DNA from: Paenibacillus taichungensis
Lineage (GTDB): Bacteria; Bacillota; Bacilli; Paenibacillales; Paenibacillaceae
DNA: 64,000 bases
Direction: 5' to 3'
Assembly: GCF_013359905.1 (NCBI RefSeq)
Contig: NZ_JABMCC010000121.1
Span: 744,001-808,000 of the forward strand
Position 1 is the stretch's first letter; every line of letters begins with the position of its first letter. The position numbers and the translations under genes are program-made. Shown piece by piece: positions 41,631 to 50,010 of the stretch. The notes beneath the pieces are model-generated. The model was not told the origin of the DNA and did not search any database. It saw nothing but the letters and a program-made list of their open reading frames with translations.

Positions 41631-43088
41631 TTACATCAGTTTCTTAATCTCATCCTTCAGAATTTCGGACTGGGTGCCGAAGATGACCTGCACAGCTCCG
41701 CCACCAAGCCTCATGATGCCGGAAGCGCCAAGCTGTTTGAGCGCCTGGTCGTTGACGGCTTTGTCGTCTTTAACAACAAGACGGAGGCGAGTGATGCAGG
41801 CATCGATGCTCTCGATATTATCTGTTCCACCGATCTCGGCGAGCACTTTGCCAGCCTTGGTGTCGCCAGACGCCGCTGCCACGGCGGAAGCATGAGTGTG
41901 GCCATCGGCATCATAAGCGTCATCCTCGCGTCCCGGCGTTTTCAGGTTGAACTTGAGAATCATGAACCGGAACAGGAAATAATAGACGACCGCAAATGCG
42001 AGTCCGACTGGAATCATGAGCAGCGGATTGGTCGATAGCTTCATGTTCACGAGGTAATCAATCAGACCTGCGGAGAAGGCGAAGCCCAGCTTAACATCCA
42101 GCAGGTACATGATCAGTGCCGCTACACCGGTAAGAATAGCGTGCACCACATACAGCAGAGGCGCCGCGAACATGAAGGAGAACTCGAGCGGTTCGGTAAT
42201 ACCCGTTAAGAACGAAGCCACCGCTGCGCCGATAAAGATCGAAGCGACCATTTTGCGCTTTTCAGGCCTGGCTGTATGAATCAAGGCAAGCGCCGCCGCC
42301 GGAAGAGCGAACATCATAATCGGGAAGAAGCCAGACATGAACATGCCTGCCGTAGGGTCTCCGTTGAAGAAGCGGGTTAGGTCCCCGTGCACGACTTCCC
42401 CGGCTGCATTGGTATAATCCCCGATCTGGAACCAGGCGATGGAGTTCAGAACATGATGCAGACCGAGCGGGATGAGCAGGCGGTTGGCGATCATGAACAC
42501 CATGGAGCCAAAGCCGCCAAAGCCTACAATCGAGGCGCCGAAAGCGCCGATAGCATCCTGAATCGGGCTCCAGATCATGCCGATCAGGATGGCCAACACC
42601 AGCATGGAGCCGGCGGTGACCATCGGCACAAAGCGTTTGCCGGAGAAGAAGCCGAGCCAGTCAGGAAGCTTGATATTGTGGTATTTATTATACATATAGG
42701 CTGCAAGCAGTCCGGCAAATATCCCGCCCAAAACGCCCGTATCCAGCTTGACATCGTCAGGAATATAACCGAATACACCTGGAACGGCTCCCAGAATCCG
42801 TATCAGCACCATATAAGCGATCAGGGCGGAAAGAGCGGCGACCGCATCCCCCGCAAGTCCGATTGCCACCCCGATGGCGAAGATGAGCGCAAGGTTGCCG
42901 AAGATCGCCCCCGCTCCCTCATTCATGAATGGAACTACATACTGATTGAGAAATCCCCCTATCACGGGTCCAAGCGGAATGTCCTTTTCATAATTAAGAA
43001 GACCCAAGCCTTGAAGAATACCTGCTGCAGGCAGGGTTGCTACAGGAAGCATCAGGGATTTCCCTAGCTTTTGCAATGCTTTCAGCAT
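41631..43088 (-). CDS. nagE: N-acetylglucosamine-type PTS transporter, subunit IIBC
   Basis: 485 residues. The N-terminal IIC part has about ten membrane helices; GLHHVLNSIAWFQIGDYTNA and GMFMSGFFPIMMFALPAAAL are typical of the GlcNAc-specific group. The linker NLKTPGRED leads to a C-terminal IIB domain with phospho-acceptor Cys431 (IESIDACITRLRLVV). It takes up and phosphorylates the sugar using the IIA protein encoded just upstream. Glucose is the less likely alternative. Third gene of the antiterminator-IIA-IIBC operon. Confidence 0.9.
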   Translation of the reverse strand: MLKALQKLGKSLMLPVATLPAAGILQGLGLLNYEKDIPLGPVIGGFLNQYVVPFMNEGAGAIFGNLALIFAIGVAIGLAGDAVAALSALIAYMVLIRILGAVPGVFGYIPDDVKLDTGVLGGIFAGLLAAYMYNKYHNIKLPDWLGFFSGKRFVPMVTAGSMLVLAILIGMIWSPIQDAIGAFGASIVGFGGFGSMVFMIANRLLIPLGLHHVLNSIAWFQIGDYTNAAGEVVHGDLTRFFNGDPTAGMFMSGFFPIMMFALPAAALALIHTARPEKRKMVASIFIGAAVASFLTGITEPLEFSFMFAAPLLYVVHAILTGVAALIMYLLDVKLGFAFSAGLIDYLVNMKLSTNPLLMIPVGLAFAVVYYFLFRFMILKFNLKTPGREDDAYDADGHTHASAVAAASGDTKAGKVLAEIGGTDNIESIDACITRLRLVVKDDKAVNDQALKQLGASGIMRLGGGAVQVIFGTQSEILKDEIKKLM

Positions 43089-43118
43089 ATTGTTCTTCCT
43101 TTCTTTTTTAGATTCATG

Positions 43119-43625
43119 TTATTTGGGCAAGCTGACTTTCATGATAGTTCCCAAGCCCGCTTCTACGTTGCCATACGTCGGGTGTGACTCCCACGGCTGT
43201 TCTGCCGCATTCGCAACGATGACAGGGGTGATGACCGGATAACCAGCCGAAACGATAGCATTCAGGTCAAATTCGATCAGGGTCTGACCGACAGCGACCT
43301 GATCCCCGGTCTGCACTTGGGGTGTGAAGCCCTGTCCTTTCAGACTGACAGTATTCATACCGATATGCAGCAGCAGCTGTAGCCCAGAAGCATGCTCAAT
43401 CATTACGGCATGATGCGATTTAATCAGGTGCACCACAGTGCCGTCGATAGGTGCGACCAGCCTGCCCTCCTGGGGAATCACTGCAACTCCTGGACCCATT
43501 AGTCCTTGCGCGAACGCTTCGTCAGGCACTTCTTCCAAACTGACGCAGGTTCCGGTGAGTGGGGAGACGACGGATATTGTCTCAGATGTTTTGGCAGATT
43601 TATTGTTTTTCCATTTCCAGATCAT
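43119..43625 (-). CDS. PTS glucose-family IIA protein
   Basis: 168 residues. The Crr/IIA-Glc fold is visible: SPLTGTCVSLEEVPDEAFAQ, GPGVAVIPQEG, and the active His87 in LLLHIGMNTVSLKGQGF, with the helper His72 in SHHAVMIEH. It takes phosphate from HPr and passes it to the IIB domain of the transporter downstream. Its ATG overlaps the stop of the antiterminator gene by 4 bp. Confidence 0.93.
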   Translation of the reverse strand: MIWKWKNNKSAKTSETISVVSPLTGTCVSLEEVPDEAFAQGLMGPGVAVIPQEGRLVAPIDGTVVHLIKSHHAVMIEHASGLQLLLHIGMNTVSLKGQGFTPQVQTGDQVAVGQTLIEFDLNAIVSAGYPVITPVIVANAAEQPWESHPTYGNVEAGLGTIMKVSLPK

Positions 43626-44506
43626 TGTGTGTTATCCTCTCTGTTGTTGGTTTTGGCTTGGGTTTGAAAAAGCCGGTATAAATGCATGGCGAGAAAAGCC
43701 GTTTCTTCCTCGGGTACCTCTGTACCCAAATCCTCGGCCATTACAGCACTTAGCTTTCTGGCCAGCTGGTATTCGGACGGATATTCATTTTTCACATATT
43801 GTGCGAAGGTGGGGGCCGTCATCGGCTGCTGATACAGGCGTTCCATGGAGAAGCGCAGGTGTATCAGGAGTCTTGCCTGGCTAAGGCTGCCCTGCTCAAA
43901 GCGAACGCCACCCTGCTCTTCAATAATGGACTGAAGCTTGCTGATCACATTGGATACCTTAACCAACTGTCCGACAGGGACGTGATTCACGGAGGAGTAC
44001 ACATGGTATGTCAGGAACCCGGCCTCATCCTCCGGTACCTCTACGCCAAATGCCTCTCCGATCATGGCCGCCGCTTCCGAGGCGATTTCGAATTCTTTCG
44101 GAAAACTGAGCTTTGTCTCCGTGAGGAAAGGATTCAGAATCTCCATCCCGTTGCGGATACGATATAAGGTGAACTGAATATGACTTGGAAGAGCAAGGTA
44201 GATCTTGTCATTCAGCTTGCCAGGAAACTGATCAGCGATGAGACGGATAATCTGATCAGAGATGTCGATGACATTGGGGTCCAAGTCCTTCATCAACTCC
44301 TGCGCCTGCCCCCACTCCTCCCGGTCCTCCAGCCGGAACCTTTTCTCAATCCGCGGATCATCGGACTGAATGGTGTTTTCCACCTTGAACGCAAATCCCA
44401 ACCCTTTGCCGATCAGTACGTACTCCTTGGTATTCTGGTGCGACCGGGCCAGAACAATATTGCTGCCGACGACCCGCTCCACCTGCAGCATCATTCCTTT
44501 ACTCAC
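43622..44506 (-). CDS. glcT: BglG/GlcT-family transcriptional antiterminator
   Basis: 294 residues; the GTG at 44506 is supported by GGAGGCGG upstream. The N-terminal RNA-binding domain (QVERVVGSNIVLARSHQNTK, YVLIGKGLGFAFK) is followed by two PRD domains with conserved His residues (LALPSHIQFTL, LTYHVYSS in PRD1; RLLIHLRFSMERL, FLAMHLYRLFQ in PRD2). Phosphorylation of these by the PTS controls activity. It should bind the RAT RNA at 44601-44630 and let transcription pass the terminator before its own gene, so the operon is autoregulated and sugar-induced. Confidence 0.92.
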   Translation of the reverse strand: MSKGMMLQVERVVGSNIVLARSHQNTKEYVLIGKGLGFAFKVENTIQSDDPRIEKRFRLEDREEWGQAQELMKDLDPNVIDISDQIIRLIADQFPGKLNDKIYLALPSHIQFTLYRIRNGMEILNPFLTETKLSFPKEFEIASEAAAMIGEAFGVEVPEDEAGFLTYHVYSSVNHVPVGQLVKVSNVISKLQSIIEEQGGVRFEQGSLSQARLLIHLRFSMERLYQQPMTAPTFAQYVKNEYPSEYQLARKLSAVMAEDLGTEVPEEETAFLAMHLYRLFQTQAKTNNREDNTQ

Positions 44507-44563
44507 GGTTCACCGCCTCCTCGTTTCTAAAGTTAACGCTTCCAGGTCTCCGGAACGCAAAAA

Positions 44564-44605
44564 GAGCCAAGAAGCGAGTATAGTCTCATGTTCGCTTCTT
44601 GGCTC
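44564..44605 (-). terminator. Leader terminator controlled by antitermination
   Basis: On the minus strand GAGCCAAGAAGCGA pairs perfectly with TCGCTTCTTGGCTC (14 bp, 14-nt loop) and is followed by T5. It lies in the leader of the antiterminator gene and shares its first 5 nt with the RAT site. Confidence 0.9.
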
Positions 44606-44630
44606 ATGCCCTCTGGGGTGGTAACACGCC
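44601..44630 (-). promoter_or_regulatory. RAT (ribonucleic antiterminator) site
   Basis: The 30-nt minus-strand sequence begins GGCGTGTTAC and ends GGGCATGAGCC. TGTTAC and GGCA in these places match the RAT consensus of the BglG/LicT/GlcT family, and the ends GGC and GCC close the stem. Its last 5 nt (GAGCC) belong to the terminator stem, so the two structures exclude each other. Confidence 0.8.
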
Positions 44631-44670
44631 AATTCATTTTAAGTTTTTATGCAGAACGTTCTTCCTACAT

Positions 44671-44698
44671 AATATAGAAGCTGATCTGCCGCCGTCAA
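44671..44698 (-). promoter_or_regulatory. Sigma-A promoter of the PTS operon
   Basis: On the minus strand TTGACG (44693-44698) is followed after 16 bp by TATATT (44671-44676). Transcription would enter the RAT/terminator leader about 30 bp later. Confidence 0.7.
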
Positions 44699-44748
44699 CC
44701 ATAATTTTGTCATCCGTCTGTTCGTCGTTTAATATAGGAAATGTGTAA

Positions 44749-45055
44749 ATGAAAAGCTACCTTCGCCATGAAAGACTGATGCGGGGAAGCAACTGCGTCT
44801 ATTCGGCTTCGATGCTCATGGATTATCTGACGGACTGCGCGCTTCTCGGGCACACCCGCTTTTAGCATATGAACGCTTTGCAATCCGATCCAGACTATCA
44901 GAGGGTCAACGAAATCAAGCGATTCCCGGACGAAAGCACGTGACGAACGGCCTCAATCCCCGCTATCAAGGTCGTCCTTGGTACAAGGTGTGGCAGGAAC
45001 GGGAGAACTCATCCACATTCCGAATTCATGTTAAAAAGATATGGGAGGAATAATT
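44749..45055 (+). pseudogene. Unrecognised decayed coding sequence
   Basis: A 38-codon frame (44749-44865) starts after a weak AGGAAA. The same frame continues after the stop (from 44869) as MNALQSDPDYQRVNEIKRFP. Another frame from about 44860 reads to a TAA at 45053, with GLNPRYQGRPWYKVWQEREN and then a basic end. The coding-like character in shifting frames suggests an old gene broken by stops and shifts. I do not recognise the family. Confidence 0.4.
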
Positions 45056-45056
45056 T

Positions 45057-45485
45057 ATGGTTCCACAACGAGTGAGTCTGGTCACCATTGGTGCAATGCA
45101 TCTGCCTGAGCTGCGTTCGTTCTATCAGAAGCTTGGGTGGAGTGAGACCGCAATCAGTTCAGATCAATACAGTGTTTTTGAAACAACAGGTGTATTGCTA
45201 TCGTTATATCCCATTCAGGAGCTGGAGAAAGATACGGGGATGATATTCAGTGCATCTGATGGGTTGAAAGGAACGCTGCTGGCCATCAATGTGGATCAAG
45301 CGGAAGACGTTGACGATACCATTGTGAATATCCGCGCTGCCGGAGGCAAGGTAATCAGAGAGCCATATGACGCTGCCTGGGGCGGGAGAATCGCTTATTT
45401 CCTGGACCCGGAGAATAACTGCTGGGAAGTCACTTGGAATCCAACCGCCGTATTTGATGAAAAAGGAGCCATGATCACATTTTAG
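45057..45485 (+). CDS. VOC (glyoxalase/bleomycin-resistance) family protein
   Basis: 142 residues with the paired beta-alpha-beta-beta-beta units of the VOC fold: VSLVTIGAMHLPELRSFYQK followed by LGW, and RAAGGKVIREPYDAAWGGRI with YFLDPENNCWEVTWNP. Metal ligands in the family are His and Glu; the final E in NCWEVTWNP is in place, while the first His is not obvious. It may bind or modify a small toxic compound. GGGAGGA precedes ATG 45057. Confidence 0.88.
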   Translation: MVPQRVSLVTIGAMHLPELRSFYQKLGWSETAISSDQYSVFETTGVLLSLYPIQELEKDTGMIFSASDGLKGTLLAINVDQAEDVDDTIVNIRAAGGKVIREPYDAAWGGRIAYFLDPENNCWEVTWNPTAVFDEKGAMITF

Positions 45486-45505
45486 GGTGAAATGAGTGTG
45501 ACCGG

Positions 45506-45832
45506 ATGTTGAATCGTGTTCGCAGAGATTTGCGTTATTATCTTCAGGAACATCAGGATCGGAACAACCTCATCTTGCATTATTTCGCATTTTTATCGGC
45601 GTTTGCGGCTTGGATTTTCTTGTTTATAAATTTTAAAGTCATGCTGGTTCTGGCACTTATCCATTACGCCCTTTCCTGGATTGGGCACTTCTATTTCGAA
45701 GGCAACAAACCGGCGGCATTCCGATATCCGCATATCGGTTTTTATGCCGGGTTCACCTGGTTTTTTATCAGGACCATTGAGATCATCACCCGCAAAGAAA
45801 TCATCCATCCGTGGATCAATAAACAGGACTGA
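45506..45832 (+). CDS. Mpo1/DUF962-like membrane protein
   Basis: 108 residues, a short membrane protein with three or four hydrophobic segments. HYFAFLSAFAAWIFLFINFK and HYALSWIGHFYFEGNKPAAF, then RYPHIGFYAGFTWFF, match the Mpo1/YGL010w family, in which conserved His residues bind iron. Yeast Mpo1 is a dioxygenase for 2-hydroxy fatty acids; the bacterial role is not established. The ATG has no strong ribosome site. Confidence 0.78.
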   Translation: MLNRVRRDLRYYLQEHQDRNNLILHYFAFLSAFAAWIFLFINFKVMLVLALIHYALSWIGHFYFEGNKPAAFRYPHIGFYAGFTWFFIRTIEIITRKEIIHPWINKQD

Positions 45833-45871
45833 AACCACAGGAGTCGAACTTTATAAAATAGGAGTGTGTCT

Positions 45872-46585
45872 ATGTATCTTCGAAGTGTGGAGTTACTGTC
45901 TGCTAAAGTCGAGAATCCGGATCAATATCCGTTTCACATACCGTCCATACAGTCTCTGGAGCGATTGGAATTCAACAATAACATTACTTTCTTTGTTGGT
46001 GAAAATGGATCGGGTAAGTCCACACTGCTCGAAGGTATCGCTCATCAATGTGGATTTAACACAGCAGGGGGCGGGAAAAATAATGCATTTGAGATTGATG
46101 CTGCTGAATCATCATTAGGTGACTATTTGCGTCTATCCTGGTTGCCCAAAATCACGAATGGTTTCTTCATGCGCTCGGAGTCCTTTTATCAATTTGCATC
46201 GCATGTAGATGAATTGGGGCCGGAGTCGCTCAAGTATTATGGTGGGCGTTCGTTGCATGAACAATCCCACGGGGAGTCTTTTCTCAATCTGTTCGTGAAC
46301 CGATTCAATTCCAAAGGCATTTATCTGCTCGATGAGCCCGAAGCCGCCTTATCGCCAGCCCGTCAACTCTCCTTGTTGCGCATTCTTCATGATCTATCAG
46401 GCACTTCCCAATTCATTATCGCGACGCATTCGCCGATTCTATTGGGTTATCCGGGTGCACGCATTTTGAGTTTTGACGATGGTGGTATTCAGGACGTAGA
46501 GTATGAAGATACAGAACATTATCAGATCACCCGCAGTTTCCTGGAAAATCGCAACCGGATGCTGAATGAGTTGTTCAAGGACTAA
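45872..46585 (+). CDS. AAA-type ATPase (ABC-like, single domain)
   Basis: 237 residues from ATG 45872 (AGGAG seven bases before). Walker A GENGSGKST (43-51), signature-like SLHEQSHGESFLNLF, Walker B KGIYLLDEPEAALSP, H-loop IIATHSPILLG. This is the small ABC-like ATPase group related to RecF/SMC (Old-type ATPase half), often annotated as an AAA family ATPase. No nuclease or TOPRIM partner is next to it. It may act alone in DNA or ribosome-related quality control. Function uncertain. Confidence 0.85.
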   Translation: MYLRSVELLSAKVENPDQYPFHIPSIQSLERLEFNNNITFFVGENGSGKSTLLEGIAHQCGFNTAGGGKNNAFEIDAAESSLGDYLRLSWLPKITNGFFMRSESFYQFASHVDELGPESLKYYGGRSLHEQSHGESFLNLFVNRFNSKGIYLLDEPEAALSPARQLSLLRILHDLSGTSQFIIATHSPILLGYPGARILSFDDGGIQDVEYEDTEHYQITRSFLENRNRMLNELFKD

Positions 46586-46619
46586 TTGTTTTTATTTTGA
46601 AAGGAGACAGGAGCCGAAC

Positions 46620-47105
46620 ATGAGTATCAAATTGGTGCTGTTGGACCAACTCACTGCCTGTCATCATGACAAGAGCTGGTTTGTGCCGCTGGATGAGATG
46701 TTACGTGATGTAACCGCTACGCAGGCCTTATCGCTGAATGATGAGGGGCAATCCATCTGGAGGTTGGTGAATCATCTGACTTTCTGGAATGAAACTTGGT
46801 TGGATCGGTTCATTAAGGGTGAAGTGGTTATGGACAATAGCATAGATAATGATGAGACGTTCATTATTAACCCATCCCAGGTAAGTGAAGAAGATTGGCA
46901 GAAAAGCATTGCACACGTTGGTGCAACATTTAGTCGCTGGATACAGGCTGTAGAGGAAAGTGATGATGCAAAATTAGGGATGACCATTCCATCGTACTTC
47001 AATGCCCCATGGTGGAATGTCATATCCAATCTGTGTATTCATAATGCGTATCATATTGGACAGATCATGATGCTGAGAAAGAAAGTAAGAGGAGAGATGA
47101 TATGA
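46620..47105 (+). CDS. DinB family protein
   Basis: 161 residues from ATG 46620 (AAAGGAGACAGGAG upstream). A four-helix bundle is expected. Metal His residues are recognisable in RLVNHLTFWNETWL and CIHNAYHIGQIMMLRKK near the end. The DinB/YfiT superfamily includes thiol transferases and enzymes of unknown role. It overlaps the next gene by 4 bp (ATGA). Confidence 0.88.
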   Translation: MSIKLVLLDQLTACHHDKSWFVPLDEMLRDVTATQALSLNDEGQSIWRLVNHLTFWNETWLDRFIKGEVVMDNSIDNDETFIINPSQVSEEDWQKSIAHVGATFSRWIQAVEESDDAKLGMTIPSYFNAPWWNVISNLCIHNAYHIGQIMMLRKKVRGEMI

Positions 47106-47590
47106 AAATAGGTTTACTGATCGTGGATATGCAAGAGAGTATTGTACGAGATAAGTTAGATCAAAAAGCTATAGACCGCGCTTGTGAATATATCAATCAT
47201 GTTGCAGACGTGCTTCGTTCGAGCGGTCATGTGGTCGTTCATGTACAAGACGTGGAAGGGATGGAGAATTCAAATTCTGAGGCGTATCGTATTATTTCTG
47301 AGGTTGATGTGACTGAGAAGGATCTGACAGTGACGAAGGAGAGTTCCAATGCATTCTGGCAAACAGACTTGGAGCAGATTCTGAAGAGTCACGGTGTTGA
47401 GCTGTTGATCATTTCGGGATTTGCCGCCGAAGAATGTGTTTTGTTTACCTATAATGGCGCGATGGAGCGAGGATTTAGACCGGTCATGTTGCAAAATGGG
47501 ATTCTAAGTACGCATTCCGAAGCGGTGATTTCAACCTATAGAGACCGGAACGTGATTTCTTATCCTGTAGTTAATTATCTAATCCATTAA
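47102..47590 (+). CDS. Isochorismatase-family cysteine hydrolase
   Basis: 162 residues. The catalytic triad is visible: Asp9 (LIVDMQES), Lys79 (LTVTKESSNAFWQTDL) and Cys112 (GFAAEECVLFTYNGAMERGF). These hydrolases act on amides such as nicotinamide or pyrazinamide, or on vinyl ethers. The start overlaps the DinB gene. A terminator follows at 47605-47631. Confidence 0.92.
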   Translation: MKIGLLIVDMQESIVRDKLDQKAIDRACEYINHVADVLRSSGHVVVHVQDVEGMENSNSEAYRIISEVDVTEKDLTVTKESSNAFWQTDLEQILKSHGVELLIISGFAAEECVLFTYNGAMERGFRPVMLQNGILSTHSEAVISTYRDRNVISYPVVNYLIH

Positions 47591-47604
47591 GTGAGATTAC
47601 TCAT

Positions 47605-47631
47605 GGACGCGACGATGTCGTGTCCGTTTTT
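47605..47631 (+). terminator. Intrinsic terminator
   Basis: GGACGCGAC (47605-47613) pairs with GTCGTGTCC (47617-47625) with one G-U pair and a 3-nt loop, followed by GTTTTT. Confidence 0.8.
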
Positions 47632-47795
47632 GGTTGCACATAACCTTTTATGATGGGAAGGATTCTTCATCGTTTAAATTAAACTTTACCTATATTTACT
47701 GGAGTTGAAGCGATACATTTAAGTGGTAAGCAGGGGCGTGATATGCAACTAAAGATGGGGAATTGTGGTTTATTAATAAAGTGAGGTGTAATGAC

Positions 47796-48308
47796 ATGAA
47801 TGTACAGATCACCAGAATCGATAAAAGTCAGAAAGAATTATTTTTAAACTTATACAACCTTTATCTGTATGATCTTTCCGAATTCTCGGGGGAGGATTTG
47901 CTAGAAGAGGGGAAATTCGATCCAACGAATACCTATCTCTATCTGGAACGGGCGGAATTGCATCCGTTTTTTATCCAATATGATGGAAAAGTAATCGGAT
48001 TTGTGCTGGTTTGCTCTCCTCCTTATGTAGATGATGATGTCGATTATACGGTACAAGAGCTGTTTCTGGTCAAAAAGTATCGTGGACAAGGATTAGCCGC
48101 TCAGGCGGTTGATCTGGTGTTTGCACAATTTCAGGGCAGATTCAAAGTGGAGCAACTGGCTAATAACCGATCAGCTGTTTCATTCTGGAGAAAATACTAT
48201 GAACATCATCACATTGAATATGTAGAGTCTGAGTATAGCATTGAAATTGAAAACATCGCTGGAAGCCATCGGATTCTGTCACAGACGTTAATACATGCAA
48301 GAAAGTAA
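47796..48308 (+). CDS. GNAT acetyltransferase
   Basis: 170 residues from ATG 47796 (GTGAGGTG upstream; the frame opens earlier). The opening (KSQKELFLNLYNLYLYDLSE) and YTVQELFLVKKYRGQGLAAQ (acetyl-CoA loop RGQGLA) and ANNRSAVSFWRKYY identify the fold. It resembles the group of GNATs with an N-terminal helical lid. Substrate unknown. Confidence 0.88.
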   Translation: MNVQITRIDKSQKELFLNLYNLYLYDLSEFSGEDLLEEGKFDPTNTYLYLERAELHPFFIQYDGKVIGFVLVCSPPYVDDDVDYTVQELFLVKKYRGQGLAAQAVDLVFAQFQGRFKVEQLANNRSAVSFWRKYYEHHHIEYVESEYSIEIENIAGSHRILSQTLIHARK

Positions 48309-48878
48309 ATTTTAGCAAATGCAATCTTTCAAATAGAAAGAAGACAAAAATACTGAAAGTTGCTGATCGCTAGATAAAGAGCGGGGATTCAATGTTCATG
48401 CGGATATAATGGATATTCATTAATAATTGAATCAAAAGGATCAAAAGGATCAAAAGGATCAAAAGGATCAAATATGAACAAATAGGAACAATCAACATGG
48501 GATGTTTCTAACAGTGGATAGATTGTGTTGTCTATATTGAAAAAGAATTTAAAGATACTAATATGGAGTATTTTTTTGATGCTAACGACCTAATAAATCC
48601 TAGGTACATGAATATAAGCGAAGAAACAATACTCTTTTAATTGATAACAGAAAAAAGATTCTAAATATCGATATAATAGTAAAGCTATTAAAAAAGAATA
48701 AAACAAGCAGAAAAAATGCTCATCATAAACTTTTATTGATGGGTAATATCTATTATTTTTTATATTTTCTATAATTTGTTGATTTTTTTGTAATATTATG
48801 TATTATTCATAGTATCATATTTTATTTATGGAAACTTATAGAAATTGTATGATAAATATATTTATAGGAGTTGAGCTA
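48309..48878. other. AT-rich intergenic region with tandem repeat and a gene relic
   Basis: The region has a 9-bp tandem repeat (48431-48472) and a coding-like stretch (48512-48640) reading FKDTNMEYFFDANDLINPRY and ending SEETILF, which would be in frame with an ATG at 48497 but for a TAA at 48509. The rest is strongly A/T-rich and probably holds the promoter of the secreted-protein gene. I see no other gene. Confidence 0.55.
48431..48472 (+). repeat. 9-bp tandem repeat
   Basis: Four complete copies of ATCAAAAGG plus a partial fifth (ATCAAA). The repeat is not coding and may vary in copy number between strains. Confidence 0.9.
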
Positions 48879-49910
48879 ATGCTTCACAAATTGTGGGCTA
48901 AGGTAAAAAAAGGAATGGTGTTAAGTACACTTATTTGTCTAATGCTGATGAGCTTTTCAGGTGTTGTTAGTGCTAATTCCGATGAGATGACTTCTTCTGG
49001 TATCCAACCCCTTCAATCTTCTAGCATCGATGAGCAAATAAATAAAATATATGAAAAGCGGGGTCTTGTATTAGCACAGAAAAAAGAAGGTTACCTTGAG
49101 GAGTACGATAGATTGGGTAAAGAACTGGAATCTTTAGGAGTCGAATTCTTATCTCCTTCACAAGTAGAAGAAAAAATGGAAATTGCTAAAAAATCTTACA
49201 ATGGTTTTTCACCTCAAGTAATCATACCTGCAAATGGGAAATACACATGGTCAAGCATTCGAAATTCTTGGGTAAAAAATGGTGTAACTTATGAAGTTCA
49301 ACATTTGACCGCAGAATCTAATAGTAATGCCTCTATTCTTAAGGGCACACAAGCTAAAGTCATCCAAAGTTCTATAAATCTTCAAGCAGCTTCCGTAAAT
49401 TTAGTAACTTCACTTATTAAAGAAGGGGCTACGGAATTAGGGAAACCAATTGATGTGACAATAACCATTTATGATGCTCTTAAAAGTTTTGTTAATGATG
49501 CAAACTTTGGAAGAACTACAATAATTCCTGATATTACTACAAACTACACGGTATCTTGGTATCAAAATATTGATTTCATGTATGTGAAGAAACAGGGTGA
49601 TTCAGACAACAACCAAGAATTGACGTTTATGTCCTCCGCAGTTGCTGGAGAAACTACTTGGGTAATCCCAACATTTAATTACAAAGTTAGTGGCGCTACA
49701 AAAAGTGTTAAAAACGTAGTGGGGTCTAATACATATAACTATTATAACACCGTAGCACATAGAAATGGATCTATGGGGGTTGCAGCATATTTAAATCCCT
49801 CTGCGGCTAGAAACGCTTATGTGACCTATGCCGCAATAATAGGAGTTGGGGGCAAAAACATTGGATTAATACCTGTTGCTACTCCTGCATCACCTGTTGT
49901 TATGCCATAA
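48879..49910 (+). CDS. Secreted protein of unknown function (second island)
   Basis: 343 residues from ATG 48879 (TAGGAG upstream; the ATG at 48828 lacks a site). A Sec signal peptide (basic MLHKLWAKVKKG, core MVLSTLICLMLMSFSGVV, cleavage after VSA) is followed by a helical region (QINKIYEKRGLVLAQKKEGY), a Trp-rich beta stretch, a helical middle (NLQAASVNLVTSLIKEGATE) and a beta-rich C-terminus with Gly-rich end. It has no lipobox, repeat or catalytic motif. Paired with an anchored protein 100 bp downstream, it recalls the pair at 1871-3739. A toxin or bacteriocin is possible but unproven. Confidence 0.75.
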   Translation: MLHKLWAKVKKGMVLSTLICLMLMSFSGVVSANSDEMTSSGIQPLQSSSIDEQINKIYEKRGLVLAQKKEGYLEEYDRLGKELESLGVEFLSPSQVEEKMEIAKKSYNGFSPQVIIPANGKYTWSSIRNSWVKNGVTYEVQHLTAESNSNASILKGTQAKVIQSSINLQAASVNLVTSLIKEGATELGKPIDVTITIYDALKSFVNDANFGRTTIIPDITTNYTVSWYQNIDFMYVKKQGDSDNNQELTFMSSAVAGETTWVIPTFNYKVSGATKSVKNVVGSNTYNYYNTVAHRNGSMGVAAYLNPSAARNAYVTYAAIIGVGGKNIGLIPVATPASPVVMP

Positions 49911-49940
49911 ATATATTGTTTTAATTTGTCTATCGCTTAG

Positions 49941-49986
49941 AAATAAGATTTGTGTATTGTTAAATTACACAAATCTTATTTATTTT
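49941..49986 (+). terminator. Intrinsic terminator between secreted and anchored genes
   Basis: AAATAAGATTTGTGTA pairs perfectly with TACACAAATCTTATTT (16 bp, 9-nt loop) and T-rich sequence follows. It could reduce expression of the downstream anchored protein relative to the secreted one. Confidence 0.8.
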
Positions 49987-50010
49987 TAGAAGGTAAGGAG
50001 ACATCAATAC

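Noticed and set aside
42387..43067. 226-codon plus-strand frame opposite the PTS IIBC gene
   Set aside because: It lies entirely antisense to a clear membrane transporter. Its composition (many His, Asp, Gln and Arg) is that of a mirrored hydrophobic gene.
48431..48472. CRISPR-like repeat
   Set aside because: The repeat unit is 9 bp without spacers, a simple tandem repeat. No cas genes are present.
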